Assembly (NCBI GenBank): GCA_910583755.1
Contig: CAJTZO010000017.1
Location: 1 to 55,442 of the forward strand
Reading direction: 5' to 3'
Length of the DNA stretch: 55,442 nt
DNA from: an uncultured Clostridia bacterium
Lineage (GTDB): Bacteria > Bacillota > Clostridia > Lachnospirales > Anaerotignaceae
The notes beneath the pieces were generated by a model. That model worked only from the letters and a program-made list of their open reading frames with translations. It did not search any database and was not told the DNA's origin. Below, in pieces: positions 31,743 through 40,435 of this stretch (position 1 is its first letter; the number at the start of each line of letters is the position of its first letter). The translations under genes were made by a program, and so were the position numbers.

Positions 31743-32969
31743 TTGTTAATTGTACAAAAATTCGGTGGCAGTTCTGTTGCCAACAAAGAGCGTATATTTA
31801 ATGTAGCAAAAAGAATTATTGATACTCATAAGGCAGGAAATGATGTTGTTGTTGTGCTTTCTGCACAGGGAGATACAACAGATGAATTAATTGAAAAAGC
31901 ATACGAAATCAATCCAAATGCCTCAAAAAGAGAACTGGATATGCTACTTTCTACAGGGGAACAGCAATCCGTTGCATTAATGGCAATGGCAATTAATAGC
32001 TTAGGTGCAAGAGCAATTTCTTTAAATGCAATGCAAGTTGGAATTGATACGACATCTACATATGGAAATGCTCGTATCAAAACCATTGGCAGAGGAAGAA
32101 TTGAGCACGAATTGGACAGAAAAAATATTGTTATTATCACAGGATTTCAAGGTGTCAACAAATATGAAGATATTACAACATTAGGTAGAGGTGGCTCAGA
32201 TACTTCTGCGGTTGCATTGGCAGCAAGATTACATGCAGATTTATGTGAAATTTATACAGATGTTGATGGAGTATATACAGCAGACCCAAGAGTTGTAAAA
32301 GACGCGAAAAAACTAGATGAAATTAGTTATGATGAAATGCTGGAATTGGCATCCTTAGGAGCAAAGGTACTGCATAACCGTTCTGTCGAAATGGCAAAAA
32401 AATATAATATAAAATTAGTGGTACGCTCTAGTATGTCAGATGCAGAAGGTACAATAGTTAAGGAGGAGAATAAAGTGGAAAAAATGCTTATCAGCGGTGT
32501 AGCGGCAGATAAAGATGTATCCAGAATTTCACTGGTTGGTGTGAAAGATAGACCTGGAATTGCATTTGAAGTATTTTCTTTAATGGCAAAGGAAAAAATT
32601 AGTGTGGATATTATATTACAATCTATTGGACGTGATGATACAAAAGATATTTCCTTTACTGTAGCAAAAGGAGATTTGGAACAAACATTAAAAGTATTAG
32701 AGGCAAACAAAGAAAGATTGACAGCACAAAAAATTGTACATGATGATAAAATTGCAAAATTATCTGTAGTTGGTGCTGGTATGGCAACAAATCCGGGAGT
32801 AGCATCCTTATTTTTTGAAGCACTCTATGACGCCAATGTAAATATTAGTATGATTTCCACTTCTGAAATAAAAATATCCGTTCTGATTGACGAAAATGAA
32901 GTAGATACAGCTATGAATTCTGTACATGATAAATTTAAAACTGCAACAGAAAGTATGAGAAAACATTAA
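31743..32969 (+). CDS. lysC: Aspartate kinase
   Basis: Aspartokinase makes aspartyl phosphate, the first step to lysine, threonine and methionine. The 408-residue protein starts LIVQKFGGSSVANKERI, has the kinase motifs STGEQQSVALMAM and GRGGSDTSAVALAARL and two C-terminal ACT domains (about 260-400; ISLVGVKDRPGIAFEVF and LSVVGAGMATNPGVASL) for feedback control. The start is a TTG at 31743, 7 nt past ACAGGAGG and 16 nt after the thrB stop; a longer TTG frame from 31713 overlaps thrB and has no site. Last gene of the ACT-hom-thrB-lysC operon. Confidence 0.95.
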   Translation: MLIVQKFGGSSVANKERIFNVAKRIIDTHKAGNDVVVVLSAQGDTTDELIEKAYEINPNASKRELDMLLSTGEQQSVALMAMAINSLGARAISLNAMQVGIDTTSTYGNARIKTIGRGRIEHELDRKNIVIITGFQGVNKYEDITTLGRGGSDTSAVALAARLHADLCEIYTDVDGVYTADPRVVKDAKKLDEISYDEMLELASLGAKVLHNRSVEMAKKYNIKLVVRSSMSDAEGTIVKEENKVEKMLISGVAADKDVSRISLVGVKDRPGIAFEVFSLMAKEKISVDIILQSIGRDDTKDISFTVAKGDLEQTLKVLEANKERLTAQKIVHDDKIAKLSVVGAGMATNPGVASLFFEALYDANVNISMISTSEIKISVLIDENEVDTAMNSVHDKFKTATESMRKH

Positions 32970-33001
32970 AAAAAATTTGCGAGAAAAACAAAAATTCTTA
33001 T

Positions 33002-33198
33002 AGTTTGTCAAAAAATCTTGAGAGCTAGTCCTCAAATGCCTCAAAGAACTTTAATGTGAAACTAACGTTTCGCTAAAAATATTGATTTGATAAGAAAAAA
33101 CGCTAGTTTTTCCATGAAAGCTTTTTGTCCAACTTTTTTTAAAAAAAGTTGGTGGGTGTGGGTGAAGCCCACAAAAAAAGACTTTATTGACAGACTGA
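33002..33198 (+). repeat. Hairpin-rich intergenic repeat, copy D
   Basis: It begins with CTTGAGAGCTAGTCCTCAA (33018-33034), then GAAACTAACGTTTCGCT, AAAAACGCTAGTTTTTCC, the hairpin CCAACTTTTTTT/AAAAAAAGTTGG (33129-33152) and GTGGGTGAAGCCCAC, and ends in GACTTTATTGACAGACTGAA. It lies between lysC and the rnpB terminator. This is the best preserved copy together with B and G. Confidence 0.8.
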
Positions 33199-33263
33199 AT
33201 TCTTGAGAAAAGAATAGAATTTTTGATAAAAGTTCTTTGTTACTTTCTTTTTAGAAAAGTATG

Positions 33264-33297
33264 AAAAAAAAGAGTTGATAAATTCAACTCTTTTTTT
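33264..33297 (-). terminator. Rho-independent terminator of rnpB
   Basis: AGAGTTGA (33271-33278) pairs with TCAACTCT (33284-33291), with T-runs on both sides. On the minus strand it directly follows the 3' end of the RNase P RNA. Confidence 0.85.
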
Positions 33298-33626
33298 GAG
33301 CAAGTCTATAAGCCGGGTTCTGTCGAGAATGGTCATCTATCTTGGTATACTGTCACCAGTATCATCATGCGGCTTTTTACGGAACAGAACGAGCCATTCT
33401 TTTTATGTTCCTTTCACCTTGCTTCAAGTGGGGTTTACATAGCCTTCTCTGTTACCAGACAAGCGGTAGGCTCTTACCCTACCTTTCCACCCTTACCTAT
33501 CAAATAGGCGGTTTATTTCTGTTGCACTTTCCTTAGAGTCGCCTCCACCAGCCGTTAACTGGCACCCTGCTCTATGAAGCCCGGACTTTCCTCACTTTTT
33601 TTAAAGTGCGACCATTCAACTTACTC
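33298..33626 (-). ncRNA. rnpB: RNase P RNA, bacterial type A
   Basis: This is the catalytic RNA of RNase P, which removes 5' leaders from pre-tRNAs. On the minus strand the conserved GAGGAAAGTCCGGGCT lies near the 5' end and its partner ACAGAACCCGGCTTATAG at the 3' end. GTAAACCCCAC plus GCAAGGTGAAA lie in between, as in type A RNAs rather than the B. subtilis type B. The 329-nt length is normal. A consensus promoter (33633-33662) sets the 5' end near 33626 and a hairpin terminator the 3' end; both ends are accurate to a few nucleotides. Confidence 0.95.
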
Positions 33627-33632
33627 TTACTT

Positions 33633-33662
33633 ATTATATTCTAAAAAGCATATTTTTGTCAA
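33633..33662 (-). promoter_or_regulatory. Consensus promoter of rnpB
   Basis: On the minus strand TTGACA (33662-33657), an 18-nt spacer and TATAAT (33638-33633) are both perfect. The -35 begins 3 nt after the stop of the nucleoside kinase gene. Confidence 0.9.
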
Positions 33663-33664
33663 CA

Positions 33665-35329
33665 TCATACCTTGAAACAACTGCCACCTAAAAATTCCTT
33701 GATAATGGAGTTATTTGGAATGGCATCACCATTTGCACCTAAAAAATAATCTAAAAATTTAATAAGTCGTTTGGCATCTACAAATTCGCTTTGAGATTGG
33801 TCTATTTTAAATAAAAGTGGTTCCGCATATTGTTTTAATACACTGAGCTCATAAATAGTGGCAGAATTAAAAATAGCATCTGCATTTTCTTGGAAAGGAA
33901 AAATATTTTTTTCTTCTCCTCTTGTTACATAATCCCAGCCTGCAATGGTTGTTGTAGCATCTCTACCTCTAAATTGATTATCTCTTACAATACGGCGAAT
34001 TAAACGACTGTCAGAAGTGGAGATTCTGTTATGGTCATCAATGTTTAGCTGTGTCATAGCACTAATAAAAATTTTAAATTTGTTTTCTGCTGCAATAGAA
34101 GCTGTCAACAAATCATTTAGGCCGTGAATCCCTTCAATTACAAAAATTCCGCCTTTTTCCAATGTTACAAAGTTTCCGTTGTATTCTCTTTTGCCAGTTA
34201 CAAAATTATAGTAAGGCATTTCAATCGTTTGCCCATCAATCATTTTTGTAATATGTTCATTAAATAATTTTAAATCTAAAGTATTAATATCTTCAAAGTC
34301 TTTATTTCCAAATTCATCTAATGGAACATCTTCCCGATTGATAAAATAATTATCTAAGGAAATAGCATGTGGAATTATTCCTAGTACCCGAAGTTGTACA
34401 CAAAGTCTATTTGCAAAGGTTGTTTTTCCAGAAGAAGAAGGACCTGCAATTAGCACCACTTTTACTTTATCACGCTTTTGATAAATTTTGTCTGCAATTT
34501 CTGCCACTTTTTTTTCATGAAGTGCTTCATTGATACGCACTAAATCGCCAAATTTTCCGTCTGTGATGGCCTCGTTTAAATCTGCTACATTATTGACACC
34601 CATAAGAGAACACCATTTCATTTGTTCCATAAAAACATTGGAGATTTTTGCAGGGTCTGTAAATTCTAATATTTTATCAGGGTTTTTTCTATCAGGAAAT
34701 CGAATTAAAAAACCATTTTCATATAACATCAACTGGAATTTTTTTAAATATCCTGTAGAGGGCACCATATAGCCGTAAAAATAGTCATAAACGCCATCCA
34801 TTTCATAAAGATTAATATTAGAAGCACGGCGAAAACGGAATAATCTTGCTTTATTTTCCATGCCAAACTCTCTTACCTTTTTCATTGCTTCTTCTCTATA
34901 AAAAGGACTTTTTTTGATGGGAATAGCTCTTTTTACTAAATCCTGCATTCTTTCTGTCAACTCGTCCAAAAATGATTGGTCTATTTTAAAGTCTTTTTCT
35001 CTTACTTCACAATATAAACTTTTGTGCAAAGAATGCTCAATGACAACAGAAGCTTTTTTTCCTAGCATTTCCTTAACTGCCTTTATCATTAAAAAAGATA
35101 CACTTCTATGATAGACTCTCATTCCTTCCATATAAGAAATATCATAAAACATAATTTCTCCACTTTGTTGAATACTGTTTGAAAGTTCTATCAATTTATT
35201 GTTTTGTTTTGCCAATAGAATAGGAGATTTAAAATAGCTTTGAAATTGTTTTGCAACACTTTCAAAAGAAGTACCTTTTTCTACTTCTAAATTTTGTCCT
35301 AACACTTGTATTGCTAATGTTTGCTCCAT
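33665..35329 (-). CDS. Uridine-kinase-like nucleoside kinase with N-terminal TGS and threonyl-tRNA-synthetase-like domains
   Basis: This 554-residue protein has a C-terminal P-loop kinase of the uridine kinase family (Walker A IAGPSSSGKTTFANRL near residue 290) joined to an N-terminal region resembling the TGS and second additional domains of threonyl-tRNA synthetase (about 1-190; YHRSVSFLMIKAVKEML). The kinase part suggests phosphorylation of uridine or a related nucleoside; the role of the N-terminal part is unknown. The ATG at 35329 has AAAGGAGG ahead; a longer frame to 35374 would run into the Nif3 gene. It is the last gene of trmK-nif3-kinase, and rnpB follows with its own promoter. Confidence 0.88.
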   Translation of the reverse strand: MEQTLAIQVLGQNLEVEKGTSFESVAKQFQSYFKSPILLAKQNNKLIELSNSIQQSGEIMFYDISYMEGMRVYHRSVSFLMIKAVKEMLGKKASVVIEHSLHKSLYCEVREKDFKIDQSFLDELTERMQDLVKRAIPIKKSPFYREEAMKKVREFGMENKARLFRFRRASNINLYEMDGVYDYFYGYMVPSTGYLKKFQLMLYENGFLIRFPDRKNPDKILEFTDPAKISNVFMEQMKWCSLMGVNNVADLNEAITDGKFGDLVRINEALHEKKVAEIADKIYQKRDKVKVVLIAGPSSSGKTTFANRLCVQLRVLGIIPHAISLDNYFINREDVPLDEFGNKDFEDINTLDLKLFNEHITKMIDGQTIEMPYYNFVTGKREYNGNFVTLEKGGIFVIEGIHGLNDLLTASIAAENKFKIFISAMTQLNIDDHNRISTSDSRLIRRIVRDNQFRGRDATTTIAGWDYVTRGEEKNIFPFQENADAIFNSATIYELSVLKQYAEPLLFKIDQSQSEFVDAKRLIKFLDYFLGANGDAIPNNSIIKEFLGGSCFKV

Positions 35330-35348
35330 ATAAAAAAACCTCCTTTGA

Positions 35349-36467
35349 TTAAATATGTTTAAAAACTTGCCCATTTACTGTAGATGGTACAACTTCAATT
35401 TCCCAATGGTATTGTTTTGCTTTTTGTTCTAAAAATTGCTTTAAAACTGGAACAATAATAACTTCACTAGCATAATGAGTAACATCTGCTACACAAAGCC
35501 CCATTTCTATAGCACGCTGTGCCTCATGAAATTTGATGTCACCTGTTAAATAAGCATCTGCACCTACTTTTTTTGCTTGTTCCATAAATTCTACACCACT
35601 ACCTGTACAAAGTGCAACAGTTTGAATCTTTTTCTTTTTTTCACCTACAATACGAATTTTATCTAAAGATAATTGCTTTTTTAAAAAGATACTATATTCT
35701 TCAAATGTCATACTTTCTTTTAGTATTCCAATTCTACCAATACCATAACATTTTCCTTTTTGTTCCACTGTATATACATCATATGCAGGTTCTTCATAGG
35801 GGTGTGCTTTTTTCATTGCTTCTAATACAACAGAACAGAAAGATTGTGGTACAATAGTTTCCAGTCTAACTTCTTTTGTTCTTTCCAAAGTATTTTGTTT
35901 TCCTAAAAATGGATTTGTACCCTCGAGTGGTAAAAAAGTGCCAATACCTTCCGCTGCAAAACTACAATGAGAATAGTTCCCAATAAATCCGGCACCAGCA
36001 TCACACATTGCTTGTTGTACATTTTCTTCATATCCTTGTGGAACATACACTACAATTTTTTTTAAATCTTCATGGCTTGTTTCCTGTAAAATTTTAATAT
36101 TTTCCAGTCCAGCAATTTTTGCTAATACGTCATTTGTTCCGCCAAAAGCGATATCTAAATTGGTATGCGCACAATAAGCAGAAATATTGTTTTGAATTAA
36201 AGCATATATTTTTTTGCCTAATGCTGTATCTGCTTGTATATTTTTTATTTTTTGAAATAATATCATAGGGTGATGTGTTACAATTAAGTTTGCACCAATC
36301 TGAATGGCTTCTTCTATGACTTCTGGAATCACATCCAATGCTACTAAAATTTTTTTAATTTGATTGTTTTTATTACCTATGGTTAAGCCTACATTATCCC
36401 ATTCTTCCGCCAAATGGCTTGGTGCAAAGGTTTCCATTTGTTTGATAATCTCTTTTAGTAGTACCAC
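35349..36467 (-). CDS. NIF3-like dinuclear-metal protein (YqfO family)
   Basis: This 372-residue Nif3 protein has the two conserved halves with metal ligands (LAEEWDNVGLTIG and VTHHPMIL near the N-terminus; VTHYASEVIIVPVL near the C-terminus) and a PII-like insert between them (about 120-230), as in B. subtilis YqfO. Nif3 proteins are widespread; some have GTP cyclohydrolase activity, but the cellular role is not settled. I start it at the GTG at 36467, 7 nt past GAGGAGG; it then overlaps the 3' end of trmK by 13 nt. The trmK-nif3 pairing is common in Firmicutes. Confidence 0.92.
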   Translation of the reverse strand: MVLLKEIIKQMETFAPSHLAEEWDNVGLTIGNKNNQIKKILVALDVIPEVIEEAIQIGANLIVTHHPMILFQKIKNIQADTALGKKIYALIQNNISAYCAHTNLDIAFGGTNDVLAKIAGLENIKILQETSHEDLKKIVVYVPQGYEENVQQAMCDAGAGFIGNYSHCSFAAEGIGTFLPLEGTNPFLGKQNTLERTKEVRLETIVPQSFCSVVLEAMKKAHPYEEPAYDVYTVEQKGKCYGIGRIGILKESMTFEEYSIFLKKQLSLDKIRIVGEKKKKIQTVALCTGSGVEFMEQAKKVGADAYLTGDIKFHEAQRAIEMGLCVADVTHYASEVIIVPVLKQFLEQKAKQYHWEIEVVPSTVNGQVFKHI

Positions 36468-37129
36468 TTTTCCGCCTCCTCTATCCATTTTTTTTGTTCT
36501 GCAATTTCTTGTAATCTTTGTTGCGCTTTTTCTGTATTTTTTAATTGTTTTTCTATATTTTGCAGACGTGTTTTTTCATTAGAAAGAAATTGCTTTAATA
36601 CATTATCCTTTTTTTCTAATAATTTTTTGCCAAAAAGATATTCTATTTCATTATAATTTTCCTGTCCTTTTTCAGCCCTTAAAATGGTATAAAAAATATG
36701 GCTTTCTTGTATCATTTTTTCCTCTGCAATACAGTATCCAATTTGATGCAAATATTTTCTAACGGCTGGAACATCTAAATGAGGACAAAGCACAAGTTCT
36801 TTTAAGCTGTCTGTGACTTCATAAGACTGTTCTAACAATTCTATCATAAGCATACCACCCATACCCGATAAAATAACTGTATCTACTTCATAAGGCTGTA
36901 AAGGCTGCAACCCATTTCCTAAACGAGTTTGTACATTAGCTCCATACAAACGAATATTTTGCTGTGCTTTTTCTAATGGTTTTTGTTTGACATCACAAGC
37001 AATTATTTTTTCTGTGGCACCTTTTTTATGTAAATAAATAGGAACATAGGCATGGTCTGTTCCAATGTCTGCTACCCGTTTTTGAGTAACAAAATCTGCT
37101 ACTATCCGTAATCTTTCTGATAATTCCAA
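36455..37129 (-). CDS. trmK: tRNA (adenine(22)-N1)-methyltransferase
   Basis: TrmK methylates N1 of A22 in certain tRNAs. The 224-residue protein has an N-terminal Rossmann SAM-binding domain (RVADIGTDHAYVPIYLHKKG near 18-38, AGMGGML-type loop seen as SGMGGMLMIELLE near 88-100) and a coiled-coil C-terminus (about 165-220). This is the YqfN/TrmK layout. It is the first gene of the trmK-nif3-kinase operon, following the sigA terminator. Confidence 0.93.
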   Translation of the reverse strand: MELSERLRIVADFVTQKRVADIGTDHAYVPIYLHKKGATEKIIACDVKQKPLEKAQQNIRLYGANVQTRLGNGLQPLQPYEVDTVILSGMGGMLMIELLEQSYEVTDSLKELVLCPHLDVPAVRKYLHQIGYCIAEEKMIQESHIFYTILRAEKGQENYNEIEYLFGKKLLEKKDNVLKQFLSNEKTRLQNIEKQLKNTEKAQQRLQEIAEQKKWIEEAEKWYY

Positions 37130-37218
37130 TTTTTCACCACCTTTAGATGTTTTTTGAAGGAACTTTAGTGACTACAGAGCAAAATGGGGGAAGGCTTTTT
37201 GCTAAATAACAGAAACCT

Positions 37219-37280
37219 ATCATCAAGATTTTTAAAAAACTTGCAAGAGTTTGAGAACCAAGTTCTCAAAAGTTTATATT
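37219..37280 (-). repeat. Fragment of the hairpin-rich repeat
   Basis: A hairpin TTTGAGAACC/GGTTCTCAAA-like module (37252-37275) plus AAGATTTTTAAAAAACTTG resembles the terminator-like end of the repeat family. It lies between trmK and sigA. The rest of the repeat is not recognisable here. Confidence 0.4.
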
Positions 37281-37313
37281 TTTTACTTTGCCAATAAATT
37301 CATATTTGAAATA

Positions 37314-37346
37314 AGAAAAAAGGTCTTGAGGGTATCCCCAAAACCT
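37314..37346 (-). terminator. Rho-independent terminator of the dnaG-sigA operon
   Basis: On the minus strand AGGTTTTGGGG (37346-37336) pairs, with G-U wobbles, with CCCTCAAGACCT (37332-37321), followed by six T. It starts 10 nt past the sigA stop. Confidence 0.8.
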
Positions 37347-37356
37347 CATATGATTT

Positions 37357-38430
37357 TTATTCCAAATAATCTTTTAATTTTTTACTTCTACTAGGGTGTC
37401 TTAATTTACGTAATGCTTTTGCTTCAATTTGGCGGATTCTTTCCCTTGTCACATTAAATTCTTTTCCAACTTCTTCTAATGTTCTGGCACGCCCATCGTC
37501 TAACCCAAAACGCAAACGTAATACTTTTTCTTCTCTATCTGTTAAGGTGTCCAACACTTCAATCAGTTGTTCTTTTAATAAGGTAAATGCTGCTGCTTCA
37601 GCAGGCGCTGGTATATCATCATCAGGGATAAAATCGCCTAAATGGCTGTCTTCTTCTTCCCCGATAGGTGTTTCTAAAGAAACCGGCTCTTGCGCAATTT
37701 TCATAATCTCTCTTACTTTTTCTTCTGGCATTTGCATTTCTACAGCTAATTCTTCTGCGGTTGGTTCCCTGCCATATTCTTGTAATAATTGTCTGGAAAT
37801 ACGAATCAATTTATTAATTGTTTCTACCATGTGCACAGGAATACGAATTGTTCTAGCTTGGTCTGCAATCGCTCTTGTAATCGCTTGACGAATCCACCAT
37901 GTCGCATAGGTACTAAATTTATAACCTTTATGGTAATCAAATTTTTCTACTGCTTTAATTAAACCAAGGTTTCCCTCTTGAATCAAATCTAAAAAAAGCA
38001 TGCCACGTCCCACATATCTTTTTGCGATACTTACCACAAGACGTAAATTTGCTTCTGCCAATTTCTTTTTTGCGTATTCGTCTCCTTCTTCCATTCTTCT
38101 GGCTAATTCAATTTCTTCATCTGCACTCAAAAGTGGCACCTTACCAATTTCTTTTAAATACATTCTAACAGGGTCATCAATGTTGATACCTTCAGGAAGT
38201 GTCAAATCTAAATCTTTTTCGATTTCTTCCTCTGCCTCAACGGTATTCAACACATCAATGCCCTTTGCTTCAAAATATTCATATATTTTGTCAATACGGT
38301 CTGAATCTAGGTCCATGTCTCCAAGATAATCCATAATTTCTTTGTACTCAAGTACCCCTTTTTTCTTCTTGCCGATTTGAATAAGTTCTTGCAATCTGGT
38401 AATCAATGTGTTTTCATCGACAGATTTCAA
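37357..38430 (-). CDS. sigA: RNA polymerase primary sigma factor (sigma-A/RpoD)
   Basis: This is the main sigma factor, recognising TTGACA/TATAAT promoters such as those noted in this window. The 357-residue protein has a short region 1.1, region 1.2 (DPVRMYLKEIGKVPLLS near 84-100), region 2 (NLRLVVSIAKRYVGRGMLFL, and the -10 reading helix YATWWIRQAITRAIADQ near 177-193), region 3, and region 4.2 (VTRERIRQIEAKALRKLRHP near the C-terminus). dnaG lies 30 nt upstream, the classical macromolecular-synthesis operon order, without rpsU. Confidence 0.97.
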   Translation of the reverse strand: MKSVDENTLITRLQELIQIGKKKKGVLEYKEIMDYLGDMDLDSDRIDKIYEYFEAKGIDVLNTVEAEEEIEKDLDLTLPEGINIDDPVRMYLKEIGKVPLLSADEEIELARRMEEGDEYAKKKLAEANLRLVVSIAKRYVGRGMLFLDLIQEGNLGLIKAVEKFDYHKGYKFSTYATWWIRQAITRAIADQARTIRIPVHMVETINKLIRISRQLLQEYGREPTAEELAVEMQMPEEKVREIMKIAQEPVSLETPIGEEEDSHLGDFIPDDDIPAPAEAAAFTLLKEQLIEVLDTLTDREEKVLRLRFGLDDGRARTLEEVGKEFNVTRERIRQIEAKALRKLRHPSRSKKLKDYLE

Positions 38431-38460
38431 TATGATCCTTCCTTTCTGCTCTTTACTATT

Positions 38461-40248
38461 TTAACCATCTGCTATTGTAATATACAAGCTGTCCACGTTT
38501 CGTTTTTCTGCTACTAATTTTTTGACTTGCTCAATGGACTGTGCTTGTGCTGCTAATTGGTCTAAACTAGCCTTTTTTACTGTTTTTACTTCTTCTGTCA
38601 GTGCTTTTTCCATATCTTTTATAGAATTGTAGTGTAAAACAACAGCAAAAATTTCTGTCACTTTTTTTTGTTCTTCCGGCAGTTCAAAATAATTTATCAT
38701 CTCTGCTGGAAATACAGTATCACTTTTTTGGTATAATAATTCTATTTTTTCATAGATTTTTTGATAAATTGGTTCTAAAAAATCCTCTGCTGATAAGATA
38801 GTTTTTATTTTGTGATAAACTTGTATATTAGATGCGCATAAATATAAAATATCTTTTTGTGCTGACAATATGCCTGCTGATTTTATAATTTCTTTCTTAT
38901 TTTTAGAATATTGTGTTTTTCTTTGCTGCTGTGCATCTTGTATAAATGTCATTTCTTCTTTTTTAATATTTTTAACAATCTCACTTTCTATTGCTTGCTG
39001 TGGAATGTTTGTCATATGAGAAACTTCAGCAATATAAACGTTTCTTTCAATATCGTTATCTAATTTTGCTAAAATATTCGCTGCTTTTGTGGTAAACTCC
39101 ACTTTTTGTTGTGTTTGTGTAAAATCATATGGTTGTTTCAAACATTGTATTTGAAACATGACATAATGTAATGCATTTGCTAGCAAATGAGAAAAGGCTT
39201 TTGCACCATGTTGCTTGATAAATTCATCAGGGTCTTTTCCATTTGGCACCTGCAAAACTTTTACATGGAAGCCATTTTGAACTAAAATAGGAATTGCTCT
39301 TTGTGCTGCCATTGTGCCTGCATCATCACTATCATAAAGAAGGATAACACTATCTGCATATTTTTTTAACACTTTTGCATGTTCCTGATTAAAAGCAGTT
39401 CCTAAAGATGCCGCAACATTTTTAAAACCTGCTTGATAAAGAGAAATCATATCCATATAACCTTCTACTAATATTATTTCTCTTTTTCTGGTATTTTTTG
39501 CAAAATTAAGACCATATAAATTTTTACTTTTATTAAATAAAAGGGTCTCTGGAGAGTTTAAATATTTTGGTTCTCCACTGGATAAGATTCTTCCTCCAAA
39601 TCCAATGACCCTGCCTTGTATATCGAAAATAGGGAACATTAAGCGATGATGAAAACGGTCAAAATACCCTTTGGTACCCTTTTTCTCAAGAAATAAACCG
39701 CTTTTTTGTAATTCTTCTTGAGAAAACCCTTTCTTTTGTAGATGTTGGTATAATTCGTTTTGTCCTTTTGGTGCATACCCTATTCCAAATTTTTTCTGGA
39801 TATTGAGATGCATTTGACGTTTTTGTAAATAAGTTCTTGCTTCTTCTCCCACAGATTCCTGTAATTTTTCATAAAAAAAACGTCCTGCTTGCTTATGTAA
39901 CAGAAAAAGCCTTTGTCTTTGTTGTTCTTGTTCTTTTGCCTGTTGGGTATACTGTGGTTCTGGAAGTGTAATATTGGCTCTGTCTGCTAGTCTTCTGACA
40001 GCTTCTGGAAAAGTATCATTTTCCATCTGCATGACAAATGTATATACATTGCCTGCTGCACCACAGCCAAAACAATAATAAAATTGTCTTTCACTGTTGA
40101 CAGAAAAAGAAGGTGTTTTTTCATTATGAAAAGGACAAAGACCAAAATAGGATGTCCCTTTTTGTTTTAACGGCAAGTATTCTGATATGACATCTACAAT
40201 ATCATTTTGCATACGTACTTCTTCTAATATTTCTTGAGGATACAGCAT
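38461..40248 (-). CDS. dnaG: DNA primase
   Basis: DnaG makes RNA primers at the replication fork. The 595-residue protein has the N-terminal zinc domain (CPFHNEKTPSFSV and YYCFGCGAAG, residues about 38-66), the catalytic core and Toprim domain (ILVEGYMDMISLYQAG near residue 260 and LLYDSDDAGTMAA near 310), and a C-terminal DnaB-binding domain. AGAGGTGATG precedes the ATG. It is followed by sigA after 30 nt. Confidence 0.97.
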   Translation of the reverse strand: MLYPQEILEEVRMQNDIVDVISEYLPLKQKGTSYFGLCPFHNEKTPSFSVNSERQFYYCFGCGAAGNVYTFVMQMENDTFPEAVRRLADRANITLPEPQYTQQAKEQEQQRQRLFLLHKQAGRFFYEKLQESVGEEARTYLQKRQMHLNIQKKFGIGYAPKGQNELYQHLQKKGFSQEELQKSGLFLEKKGTKGYFDRFHHRLMFPIFDIQGRVIGFGGRILSSGEPKYLNSPETLLFNKSKNLYGLNFAKNTRKREIILVEGYMDMISLYQAGFKNVAASLGTAFNQEHAKVLKKYADSVILLYDSDDAGTMAAQRAIPILVQNGFHVKVLQVPNGKDPDEFIKQHGAKAFSHLLANALHYVMFQIQCLKQPYDFTQTQQKVEFTTKAANILAKLDNDIERNVYIAEVSHMTNIPQQAIESEIVKNIKKEEMTFIQDAQQQRKTQYSKNKKEIIKSAGILSAQKDILYLCASNIQVYHKIKTILSAEDFLEPIYQKIYEKIELLYQKSDTVFPAEMINYFELPEEQKKVTEIFAVVLHYNSIKDMEKALTEEVKTVKKASLDQLAAQAQSIEQVKKLVAEKRNVDSLYITIADG

Positions 40249-40435
40249 TAGGCATCACCTCTTTTATTTGATAAAACAAGACCTTGAAACTTTATCTCAA
40301 ACGCTATTTCTTTTTTTGAAAGAAAGTAAGCTATGTTTTATTATTTCGACATTTTTTATAAAAATCCTTCTTATTTTAAAATATTTGTATAATTCTACAA
40401 AAAAATACACTTGTTTTATCTGTATCCTATCTATT

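Noticed and set aside
32970..33300. Riboswitch or T-box near lysC or in the hom operon leader
   Set aside because: The hom operon leader (29048-29097) is only about 50 nt, too short for either, and the region after lysC is repeat DNA plus the rnpB terminator.
33342..33536. 64-codon open frame on the plus strand
   Set aside because: It lies entirely within the RNase P RNA gene on the opposite strand.
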